Below, one piece after another: positions 1-5,582 of a stretch of 6,363 nt of DNA (positions within the stretch are counted from its first letter, which is position 1; every line of letters begins with the position of its first letter). Made by a program: the position numbers and the translations under genes. The notes below the pieces were generated by a model, which saw nothing but the letters and a program-made list of their open reading frames with translations, searched no databases and was not told where the DNA came from. Where the stretch lies: the NCBI GenBank assembly GCA_027619145.1, contig JAQCGA010000254.1:1-6363 (forward strand), given 5' to 3'. Source of the stretch: a bacterium (GTDB taxonomy: Bacteria > Latescibacterota > UBA2968 > GCA-2709665).

Positions 1-40
1 TCAGTCCTGACAACGCTTTGGCTTCTACAAACTATCCCTT

Positions 41-445
41 CTACGCAATCTCAAGTGAAAAGTGTCCAATATTTCCATTCCCATAATCGGGAATCTCGAC
101 CATCAGTCTGCCGTTTTTATCCGGTGAAAACCATCCCGAGATCGAATTTTTATAACCAATGACTCCAGTTACCGGTTCGCTCGCCGACTCTGTTGGAGTG
201 TCGGCACTGGTCATTGATACCGCATCCATTTCGGAGGATTTATTGTTAGTAATCCCCTTATTACTGCTTTGCCCGGGGGGCGTTTTGCCGGAAGCCCCCT
301 TCGCGGCATAAACCCTTTCGCCGGAACCGCTCGAATCGGCGGACAGGGGCGACTCACCCGGTCCTCCGCACGCTGTCAGCCCGAACGTCACAACTGCAAA
401 CATAAGCGCATAGCAAACAAATCCTGATAACCAGTGCCTTTTCAT
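41..445 (-). CDS. Small secreted lipoprotein of unknown function
   Basis: Predicted 134-residue lipoprotein. The N-terminus MKRHWLSGF is followed by a hydrophobic stretch and the lipobox L-T-A-C (residues 23-26), so signal peptidase II should cleave before Cys26, which would carry the lipid. The next residue is Gly, not Asp, which in enteric bacteria favours outer-membrane sorting. Residues 27 to about 90 form a Ser/Gly/Thr/Asn-rich low-complexity linker. The last 40 or so residues (IGYKNSISGWFSPDKNGRL and onward) look like short beta strands; I recognise no family. I chose the ATG at 445 because AGAGG lies 6 nt upstream and the signal peptide then starts normally. A GTG at 466 would add seven residues but has no well-placed ribosome binding site. 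The gene is preceded by a strong sigma-54-type promoter and repeated dyads, so it is the likely target of the NtrC-type regulator encoded upstream. No terminator is visible in the 40 bases left after the TAG stop. Confidence 0.8.
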   Translation of the reverse strand: MKRHWLSGFVCYALMFAVVTFGLTACGGPGESPLSADSSGSGERVYAAKGASGKTPPGQSSNKGITNNKSSEMDAVSMTSADTPTESASEPVTGVIGYKNSISGWFSPDKNGRLMVEIPDYGNGNIGHFSLEIA

Positions 446-451
446 TTGAAA

Positions 452-456
452 CCTCT
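452..456 (-). promoter_or_regulatory. Ribosome binding site of the lipoprotein gene
   Basis: AGAGG on the minus strand, 6 nt before the ATG at 445. It decides for this start over the in-frame GTG at 466, whose nearest purine-rich block (AGGAG) is about 15 nt away. Confidence 0.6.
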
Positions 457-529
457 TTCTACACACTGTGAGAAAACTTGCTCCTGAAACGATCTTTCAT
501 TAGTTTTGTGTTTGACACCCTCCCGAAAT

Positions 530-546
530 AGCAAGGGTCGTACCGG
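530..546 (-). promoter_or_regulatory. Sigma-54 (-24/-12) promoter of the lipoprotein gene
   Basis: The minus strand reads CCGGTACGACCCTTGCT. Against the known sigma-54 consensus YTGGCACGRNNNTTGCW it differs at only two specified positions. It keeps the invariant GG (-24) and GC (-12) with exactly 10 nt between them. The predicted start of transcription is near 519, giving a leader of about 74 nt before the lipoprotein ATG at 445. An NtrC-type activator with a GAFT loop is encoded just upstream, and candidate activator sites and an IHF-like box lie at the usual distances. No start site has been mapped, so the assignment rests on sequence match and context. Confidence 0.78.
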
Positions 547-573
547 TTGTTCAACTATGCATAAATTAATTTT

Positions 574-586
574 TAAATTATTGTTT
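574..586 (-). promoter_or_regulatory. Possible IHF box between sigma-54 promoter and activator site
   Basis: The minus strand reads AAACAATAATTTA, one mismatch from the IHF consensus WATCARNNNNTTR. It lies in a very AT-rich stretch (about 556-612), centred roughly 60 bp upstream of the predicted sigma-54 start site and between that promoter and the nearest dyad. IHF commonly bends DNA at this position in sigma-54 promoters. AT-rich DNA produces chance matches easily, so this is suggestive only. Confidence 0.4.
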
Positions 587-653
587 ATTAATGCTATATA
601 TTTTTATACAGATGCATTTCCGAGGAAAAAAAAAGAACTGCGATCCGGCATAC

Positions 654-667
654 GAGTGATATCACGC
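654..667. promoter_or_regulatory. Dyad copy A (GCGTG-N4-CACGC), likely activator site
   Basis: Reads GAGTGATATCACGC, 9 of 10 specified positions of the shared dyad, with a perfect GTGATATCAC core. Its centre is about 141 bp upstream of the predicted sigma-54 start site, a classic distance for an upstream activating site of an NtrC-family protein. The surrounding sequence (GGCAT before, ATC after) is also shared with copy B. Confidence 0.55.
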
Positions 668-688
668 ATCCCTCCTACCGAACCCCTG

Positions 689-702
689 CCCGGGTCTCCG
701 GG
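689..702. repeat. Small GC-rich hairpin
   Basis: CCCGG-GTCT-CCGGG, a 5-bp perfect stem with a four-base loop. Flanking CCTG (685-688) and CAGG (711-714) could pair as an imperfect outer stem. There is no T-run on either side, so it does not look like a terminator. It lies in the non-coding region between the regulator operon and the lipoprotein gene; function unknown. Confidence 0.35.
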
Positions 703-813
703 AATTTCTACAGGGTGGAAACGGTTCTTATGAACATAAATTACTGTTTACAAATATTATATGATATACATACCGAAACTTCCCGCTCGTGCCTACCATC
801 CATTTCAGGCGCT

Positions 814-855
814 GAGAGTGGGGCATGCGTGTTTTCACGCATCGAAGGTTCTCTC
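814..855. repeat. Interrupted stem-loop enclosing dyad copy B
   Basis: Outer arms GAGAG (814-818) and CTCTC (851-855) enclose a perfect 7-bp stem ATGCGTG/CACGCAT (825-831 and 836-842) with a TTTT loop. The inner stem contains the second dyad copy. There is no T-run after it on either strand, so it is not an intrinsic terminator. It could be a DNA-binding site, a structured RNA, or both; the dyad copies nearby favour a protein-binding site. Confidence 0.45.
827..840. promoter_or_regulatory. Dyad copy B (GCGTG-N4-CACGC), likely activator site
   Basis: Reads GCGTGTTTTCACGC, a perfect match to the shared dyad. Its centre is about 314 bp upstream of the predicted sigma-54 start site. Together with its flanks it aligns with copy A over about 22 bases (GGCAT, CG, TG, TCACGCATC in common) with one 2-nt gap, so the two probably share ancestry or function. 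Confidence 0.5.
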
Positions 856-899
856 CCGGATATCCATACAACTTTCTGTTTTTAATATGTTTATCTTAC

Positions 900-935
900 A
901 AAATAAGGAGGGCCGCCTCTGGCGATCCTCCTTAT
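900..935 (-). terminator. Intrinsic terminator of the kinase-dioxygenase-regulator operon
   Basis: On the minus strand a perfect 9-bp stem ATAAGGAGG/CCTCCTTAT (927-935 and 903-911), with a further GCC/GGC pairing inside the loop, runs directly into TTTT then G. It begins about 37 bases after the TAG stop of the regulator gene. The mirror reading on the plus strand has no T-run, so termination should be leftward only. The short T-run suggests it may be incomplete. Confidence 0.7.
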
Positions 936-955
936 CTGGCCCTGCCTGACAAAAC

Positions 956-969
956 GCGTGATATCGCGC
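956..969. promoter_or_regulatory. Dyad copy C (GCGTG-N4-CACGC)
   Basis: Reads GCGTGATATCGCGC, 9 of 10 specified positions, and aligns with copy A over 20 bases with 17 identities. It sits between the stop codon of the regulator gene and its terminator, about 443 bp upstream of the predicted sigma-54 start site. That is far for an activating site but workable by looping. It could instead be incidental or serve another role. Confidence 0.4.
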
Positions 970-972
970 AGC

Positions 973-2361
973 CTACGCCTCGTCCCCCCTGGGCTCAATC
1001 CCGTACTTCTGCATCCGGTACCGCAGCACATGGCGGCTGATGTGGAGCAGCCGGGCGGTTTGCGAGAGATTCCCGTGCGTGTGCTTCAGTGCCTTCACAA
1101 TCACTTCCCGCTCCAGATCCTCCAGCGGCAAGCCCCAGGGAGGAAATTCAATCTCAATCAGTCCCGCTCCGGAAACCTTTGCGGGACTGCTTTCCAACTC
1201 ATGGGATTTTTTGCGCCGATCAATGGGCAGGTTGGAATCTTCAACTTGCTCCCCGTCCGTCAACAGCACCGCTCGCTCAATCACATTTTTCAATTCCCGG
1301 ACATTCCCGGGCCAGGAATAAGACACCAGCAACTCCTCCGCCTCTGCGGACAGCGGACGGAAAGGGAGGCTGTGCAGGCGGCTGTACTCTTTCAAAAAGT
1401 GCACGGCCAGCAACAAAATATCTTCCCTTCGCTCCCGAAGGGGCGGAAGATGGATGGGGATCACGTTCAGGCGGTAGTACATATCTTCCCGAAACTCCCC
1501 ATCTTCCACAGCCTGCTGCAGGCTCTTATTGGTCGCGGCTATAAACCGAACGCCGGCAGACAGTTCCTCGGTCCCTCCCAGGCGGCGGAACTGGCGTGTT
1601 TCCAGCACAGTAAGCAGTTTGGCCTGTACGTCCAGCGACATCAGCCCGATCTCGTCCAGGAAAAGAGTACCCTGTCCGGCCACCTCCACCAGGCCCCGCT
1701 TGCGCGCCGCTGCATCCGTAAACGCACCTTTTTCATAGCCGAACAACTCGGCTTCCAGAAGGTTTGCGGGGATGGAAGCACAGTTGAGCGAAAGGAAATG
1801 TCGATCCTTCCGACCATCCGTATCGTAAATGAGGCGGGCAATCGCCTCCTTGCCTGTCCCGCTTTCCCCGGTAATCAGCACCGTGGTAGCCGTCTTTGCA
1901 ACCCGGCGAACGAGTTCGAAGACCTCCTCCAGTGCAGAACTCTTTCCCACAATCTTATCCGTAGCAGCTCTTCGGATCTCTTTGTCTGTGCCGGTCTCCC
2001 CGATCAAACCGGCTACCAGAACACGCAGTTCCTCCATTGGAACGGGCTTGGTCACATATTTGTCCGCCCCAAGCGCGGCGGCTTCCGCCGCATACCGGGC
2101 CCGTTCGTACGCTGTGACCAGGACCACCCGGCAGCCCTCATCCATTTTCTTTAGCCGTCGAAGGGTCTCCATTCCATCGATGCCGGGCAGGCCCAGGTCC
2201 AGAAGTACAAGAGCGGGCATTGCCTGTTCGCACAAAACAAGCGCTTCCTCGCCGGACACCGCCGTTCGGACATCGTAACCCTGCCTCTTCATCAGATACT
2301 GAAGAGCTGTCAGGGTTTCCGCATCGTCCTCAACAACAAGAACATTGGCAGGCATATCCAT
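973..2361 (-). CDS. NtrC-family sigma-54-dependent response regulator
   Basis: A 462-residue bacterial enhancer-binding protein with three domains. The receiver (about 5-120) has acidic residues Glu11-Asp12-Asp13, phosphoacceptor Asp55, Thr83 and Lys105. The AAA+ ATPase (about 137-365) has Walker A GESGTGKE (165-172), the sigma-54-contacting loop GAFTDA (212-217), Walker B LFLDE (232-236), sensor I AATN (274-277), arginines in FREDMYYRL (289-297) and the WPGNVREL sensor II region (349-356). A C-terminal Fis-type helix-turn-helix (about 415-457) contains SQTARLLHISRHVLRYRM. All parts needed to remodel sigma-54 polymerase are present. It should be phosphorylated by the hybrid kinase of the same operon. 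It starts 27 nt after the dioxygenase stop. A second ATG at 2355 (Met3) has GGTGG about 6 nt upstream and may be the true start. Its likely target is the lipoprotein promoter downstream; autoregulation is possible. Confidence 0.95.
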   Translation of the reverse strand: MDMPANVLVVEDDAETLTALQYLMKRQGYDVRTAVSGEEALVLCEQAMPALVLLDLGLPGIDGMETLRRLKKMDEGCRVVLVTAYERARYAAEAAALGADKYVTKPVPMEELRVLVAGLIGETGTDKEIRRAATDKIVGKSSALEEVFELVRRVAKTATTVLITGESGTGKEAIARLIYDTDGRKDRHFLSLNCASIPANLLEAELFGYEKGAFTDAAARKRGLVEVAGQGTLFLDEIGLMSLDVQAKLLTVLETRQFRRLGGTEELSAGVRFIAATNKSLQQAVEDGEFREDMYYRLNVIPIHLPPLRERREDILLLAVHFLKEYSRLHSLPFRPLSAEAEELLVSYSWPGNVRELKNVIERAVLLTDGEQVEDSNLPIDRRKKSHELESSPAKVSGAGLIEIEFPPWGLPLEDLEREVIVKALKHTHGNLSQTARLLHISRHVLRYRMQKYGIEPRGDEA

Positions 2362-2388
2362 CCACCCGTTTCTTCAAGAATTTCGGGC

Positions 2389-3171
2389 CTACGGCCACAC
2401 CTCCGGAAAATGCTCGCCCTGCATCGGGGCGCCGTCTTCCAGATCCACGAACTGCTTCATCACATGTTGTCCACTGGCCACAAAGTGGGTCTCCTGCGTC
2501 ATATAATGAATTGCAATGGCCCGGCGAGGGCGGTTGCTGGTATTGGCGTGTGAACCATGCCAGGTCAACGCATGATGGTAGTGCACCTCGCCTTTTTTTA
2601 CCGGACAACGCACAATCTCAACCCGGTTCCCATTCCACGTTGAAGGCATCGCCTCATAATTTTCCAGCGTCCGAATAAACTCCATCTGGTTGCCCCACCG
2701 GTGCGAACCTGGCACCATGCTCATACACCCATTCCCTTCGTCCACATCGTCCAGAGCCACCCAGGCGCTTACCTCGGTCATAGGCGCTAAAATGGGCCAC
2801 AGCGGCGCGTCCTGGTGCCACATATTCACCCCGCCGGTCTCCGCTGGCTTGTACTGGATCTGGTCGTGCCAGATGCGTAACCCGTTCGCCCCGGTCAACT
2901 GAACGATCTCCGCTGCAATTCTCCGATTTTGGATCAGGCTACGAAACGGCTCGCTGGCCTCCCAGATATTCACAATCTGCCATACTGGCGTTTCCGGGTT
3001 CGGATTTAAATTCCGGAGCAAAACAGGCTGAACAACGCCGGGGTTGTCCTTCTCTGCAATCACCCGATCCAGATCCGCCCGCAGAAGGTCCACCTCTTCT
3101 TTATCCAGCAGTTGCCCACCATTCAAAAAACCACGTTCCTGAAACCTTGCCACCTGTTCTGGTTGCAACAT
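2389..3171 (-). CDS. Phytanoyl-CoA dioxygenase (PhyH) family oxygenase
   Basis: A 260-residue protein of the Fe(II)/2-oxoglutarate-dependent PhyH family, a usual length. The iron facial triad is visible as His119-x-Asp121 (in MWHQDAPLW) and distal His205 (in TWHGSHANTS). Arg216 lies 11 residues after the distal His, the position that binds 2-oxoglutarate in human PhyH. The LDDVDEGNGCMSMVPGSH block (140-157) is typical of the family. It should couple oxidation of a substrate to decarboxylation of 2-oxoglutarate in the cytoplasm; there is no signal peptide. The substrate cannot be told from sequence, because the family hydroxylates lipids, amino acids, ectoine and natural products. I chose the ATG at 3171 because AAGGAG lies 7 nt upstream; an in-frame TTG at 3177 would be almost on top of that site. 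The gene sits between the sensor kinase and the response regulator, in the same operon and probably translationally coupled to the kinase. Confidence 0.93.
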   Translation of the reverse strand: MLQPEQVARFQERGFLNGGQLLDKEEVDLLRADLDRVIAEKDNPGVVQPVLLRNLNPNPETPVWQIVNIWEASEPFRSLIQNRRIAAEIVQLTGANGLRIWHDQIQYKPAETGGVNMWHQDAPLWPILAPMTEVSAWVALDDVDEGNGCMSMVPGSHRWGNQMEFIRTLENYEAMPSTWNGNRVEIVRCPVKKGEVHYHHALTWHGSHANTSNRPRRAIAIHYMTQETHFVASGQHVMKQFVDLEDGAPMQGEHFPEVWP

Positions 3172-3178
3172 AAACAAT

Positions 3179-3184
3179 CTCCTT
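3179..3184 (-). promoter_or_regulatory. Ribosome binding site of the dioxygenase, overlapping the kinase stop
   Basis: AAGGAG on the minus strand, 7 nt before the ATG at 3171. Its first A is also the last base of the kinase TGA stop codon, so ribosomes finishing the kinase are positioned to start the dioxygenase. It decides for the ATG at 3171 over the TTG at 3177. Confidence 0.8.
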
Positions 3185-5382
3185 CAACTGGCTTGATCAA
3201 GTACCTCCCGGACAAGCCGGGAAAGGGGTTCTAACCGGATGGGTTTTTCCAGGTATCCTGCCGTATCCTGTACCAGATCTGTATCTCCAGATTCTCCCAG
3301 CGGATACCCTGTCATCACCACAACCGGAATCCCGGCATTCCGGGTATGCAAAGCAGCAAGCAATTCACGCCCACCCATTTTGGGCATCACCACGTCTGTA
3401 AGCACCAGAGAAATCTCATCTTTGTGCGCATCGTACACAGACAACGCCTCGTCTCCATTGGACGCAGAAAGCACCTGATAATCCAAGCGCTCTAGCAGGG
3501 TTTGTACCAGCTCCCGCACAGCTTCTTCATCTTCTACGACCAGAATTGTTTCTCCAGATCCCTTAGGAATCGGAGTACGAATCTCTTCCACGGGCGCACT
3601 GATCTTTGGCGCGCTTGGAAGATAAATCTTGAACGTCGTCCCCTGCCCTTCTTCACTTGTCACCAGAATTTCCCCGGCATGTTGCTTCACAATCCCGTAC
3701 ACCTGAGCCAACCCCAGGCCTGTTCCTTTATCCGGGCCTTTTGTCGTAAAAAAAGGATCGAACACATGCTCCAGAATTTCCGGCGGCATCCCCGTCCCCG
3801 TATCTGAAATTTCCAGGACAACCCAATCTCCGGACACCAATTCAGGCATTGGCAAGGGTTGCCCAGGGACCAGTTCAAGCCTTGAAAGCGCCATGTGGAA
3901 CGTGCCGCCGCCTGGCATTGCATCACGCGCATTCACAGCCAGATTGGTCAGCACTTGCTGAAGCTGCGTTGGATCTGCATGGACCTCGTCATCCTGGATC
4001 TCAAAAGATGCTGTAATCCGAATAGTCTCGGGTAAGGTACGCTCCAGCAACCCCACCATATCGGTTACAAACTGGCGCAAAACGACTGGCTCGCGCCGCA
4101 CAATGCTCTTTCGGCTGAAATCCAGAATCTGCCGGACCAGCAAAGCCGCTCGCTGCCCCTGACCCGAAATCATATCCAGATAGCTGCGCCCGGATTCAGA
4201 AAACGTCTCTTCCAGTCCCAGAATCTCTGCAGAAGCCAGAATCACTGTGAGCAGGTTGTTGAAATCATGCGCAATCCCGGCAGCAAGCTGGCCTACTGCC
4301 GCAAGCCGGTCTTGCTGTAGCACATGCTCCTGGACCTCCCGCTCGTGGGTCACTTCCCGCACCACCAGCACCCATCCCCGGCCTGTTCCCTCTTCTACAA
4401 TTGGCTGGGCCAAAACTTCAAAAATCCGTCGAGGCGGTCCTTCCAACAACACATCTTTGGGTACTCCGCCAGACTGAAATACCAGACCTTCTACGGCCCC
4501 GGTACCAATGCGCACAACCTCGCCATCCAACCCGACTTGTGCCAGCAACTCCAGATATTCTTGAGCCACAGGATTGGCTACAATCAAACGCTTCTCTTCG
4601 TCTAACAGACATACCCCTGCCGGTAGATTCTCCACCAGGTTCTGCAACTCGAATGTGCGCTGACGGACCCGCGTTTCAAGCGTCTGATTGAGCCGCTCCA
4701 GATCTTGCTCTCGTTCCCGAAGCGACTCATTCGCCTCGCGCAGCGCCTCTGTCGCCCGGCTCACCTCTGTTTCCAGCAACGTATTAAACTGCTGAAGCTC
4801 GTCAAAAACCTGGATGCTATTTAGCGTAACCGCAATATGTTCGGCAATACTTTCCAGAAAACGCCGGTCTTCCACCTGGAACGCTTCAGGGCTGGAGTGG
4901 CTCAAGTTGAGCACCCCGGAAATCTCCCCCTCCGCCATCAGCGGCAAACAAAAAAGCGCCCCCACTGTAACCGAGGACGCCGGATCGGGCACAAACTGAT
5001 TGGCGTGTCGTACATCCGAAAAAAAAGCGGCCTTCTGGTGTTGTACAACCCACCCAACCACACCCTCGCCAGTCCGAAAACTCCGGGGTGAAAGGCTGGC
5101 CATGTTATAAAACCCCATGTCCTGGTCCTGCTGTCCCTTTGCCGCCTTCAAATAGGCCAGGTTTTTCTCAGAATCGTACAGAAAAATAGAGCAGTTCTCT
5201 GCTCCGGCCTCTGCCAACATCAAATCAATAATCACTTCAAAAACCCGGTGCGCATCCCGCGTGTGCTGAAGTGCCGCCCCAATCCGGCGGATTGCCGCCG
5301 ACTCCCGAATCCTCTCTTCAAACTGCAGAGAAGATGCAGACAGTTCCTCGCGCAGACGCTCAATGTACCGGGGCTGATCCAA
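3184..5382 (-). CDS. Cytosolic hybrid sensor histidine kinase (GAF-PAS-HisKA-HATPase-REC)
   Basis: A 732-residue hybrid kinase with no membrane segment or signal peptide, so it should sense a cytoplasmic cue. Domains in order: short N-terminal helix (1-35), GAF (about 36-190), coiled coil (about 190-248), PAS-like (about 250-345), HisKA with His372 in [10 protein letters not shown], HATPase (about 470-590) and a receiver (about 612-730). The HATPase has Asn484 in the N box, DTGTG (527-531), DPFFTTK and GTGLGL (553-558). The receiver has Glu617-Asp618-Glu619, Asp663, Thr691 and Lys713. The HDFNN context keeps the acidic-x-x-Asn pattern linked to phosphatase activity in HisKA kinases, so it may both load and unload its partner. 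No HPt domain is seen, so the attached receiver may act as a brake or sink while the separate NtrC-type regulator is the output. It starts at TTG 5382: an in-frame TGA lies 15 nt upstream and the next Met is about residue 54. Ligands of GAF and PAS are unknown. Confidence 0.95.
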   Translation of the reverse strand: MDQPRYIERLREELSASSLQFEERIRESAAIRRIGAALQHTRDAHRVFEVIIDLMLAEAGAENCSIFLYDSEKNLAYLKAAKGQQDQDMGFYNMASLSPRSFRTGEGVVGWVVQHQKAAFFSDVRHANQFVPDPASSVTVGALFCLPLMAEGEISGVLNLSHSSPEAFQVEDRRFLESIAEHIAVTLNSIQVFDELQQFNTLLETEVSRATEALREANESLREREQDLERLNQTLETRVRQRTFELQNLVENLPAGVCLLDEEKRLIVANPVAQEYLELLAQVGLDGEVVRIGTGAVEGLVFQSGGVPKDVLLEGPPRRIFEVLAQPIVEEGTGRGWVLVVREVTHEREVQEHVLQQDRLAAVGQLAAGIAHDFNNLLTVILASAEILGLEETFSESGRSYLDMISGQGQRAALLVRQILDFSRKSIVRREPVVLRQFVTDMVGLLERTLPETIRITASFEIQDDEVHADPTQLQQVLTNLAVNARDAMPGGGTFHMALSRLELVPGQPLPMPELVSGDWVVLEISDTGTGMPPEILEHVFDPFFTTKGPDKGTGLGLAQVYGIVKQHAGEILVTSEEGQGTTFKIYLPSAPKISAPVEEIRTPIPKGSGETILVVEDEEAVRELVQTLLERLDYQVLSASNGDEALSVYDAHKDEISLVLTDVVMPKMGGRELLAALHTRNAGIPVVVMTGYPLGESGDTDLVQDTAGYLEKPIRLEPLSRLVREVLDQAS

Positions 5383-5389
5383 AACAGAT

Positions 5390-5393
5390 CTCC
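5390..5393 (-). promoter_or_regulatory. Ribosome binding site supporting the TTG start of the kinase
   Basis: GGAG on the minus strand, 7 nt before the TTG at 5382. An in-frame TGA (5395-5397) just upstream closes the frame, so no earlier start is possible. The ATG at 5392-5394 is in another frame and meets a stop after a few codons. Confidence 0.65.
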
Positions 5394-5425
5394 ATCAGGA
5401 TCGGGAAACTATACGCATATAAGAG

Positions 5426-5454
5426 AATAAATGGTGCCTTTTATACGAAGTCAA
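5426..5454 (-). promoter_or_regulatory. Probable sigma-70-type promoter of the kinase operon
   Basis: On the minus strand, -35 TTGACT (5449-5454, five of six to consensus) and -10 TTTATT (5426-5431, four of six), with a 17-bp spacer. A start near 5419 would leave a leader of about 37 nt. I found no GG-N10-GC sigma-54 signature and no GCGTG-N4-CACGC dyad here, so the operon does not appear to be driven by its own regulator. Confidence 0.5.
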
Positions 5455-5582
5455 GCGAAAGTAAAGGGAGGGGGTTAAGCGGGATGCAGTTTCGGTATAA
5501 ATCAGAGAAGCGTAGAGAACAAACAAGAGGAAGGAAAGAAAGCGGGGACGAACAACATCAAAAGAAAGATATCTTACGAGCC

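Larger units (their letters stand above)
467..898. other. Non-coding regulatory region upstream of the lipoprotein gene
   Basis: No convincing gene on either strand. Short plus-strand frames here lack a good ribosome binding site or recognisable protein features. The region contains the lipoprotein leader, the sigma-54 promoter, an AT-rich probable bend (556-612), two of the three dyads and two hairpins. Two short boxes recur at similar spacing: CATAAATTA at 560 and 735, and TCACGCATC at 662 and 835. The offsets are 175 and 173 bases, a hint of an old, diverged tandem duplication of about 175 bp. Confidence 0.6.

Noticed and set aside
512..517. TTGACA -35-like hexamer on the plus strand
   Set aside because: No -10 element at 16-18 bp, and no supported gene downstream on that strand.
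605..670. Minus-strand mini-ORF starting in dyad A (ATG after AGGAGGG, about 21 codons)
   Set aside because: The purine block is directly against the ATG, too close to act as a ribosome site, and the peptide is dominated by a poly-T-encoded Phe run.
506..733. Possible small plus-strand gene of 75 codons with a hydrophobic stretch
   Set aside because: It overlaps the sigma-54 promoter, the IHF-like box and dyad A. The hydrophobic part comes from the AT-rich tract, and no ribosome site is visible.
814..860. Resemblance of GGGAGAG...ACTCTCAG on the minus strand to a glycine riboswitch
   Set aside because: The conserved internal motifs of the glycine aptamer are missing, no expression platform follows, and the inner stem is explained by the dyad repeat.
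1591..1612. GCGTG followed by CAGCA inside the regulator gene as a fourth dyad
   Set aside because: Only the left half matches, and it lies in conserved coding sequence.
1711..1728. GAFTDA instead of GAFTGA in the sigma-54 contact loop
   Set aside because: Asp at this position is a common variant in functional enhancer-binding proteins and does not suggest loss of sigma-54 interaction.
958..2154. Long plus-strand open frame (398 codons) opposite the response regulator
   Set aside because: The minus strand here encodes every motif of an NtrC-type regulator. The plus frame has no recognisable domain and no good ribosome site, and is a shadow of the GC-biased codon pattern.
5426..5445. Possible sigma-54 promoter before the kinase (GGCACC on the minus strand)
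   Set aside because: The GG element is present, but the position 10 nt on reads TC instead of the invariant GC.
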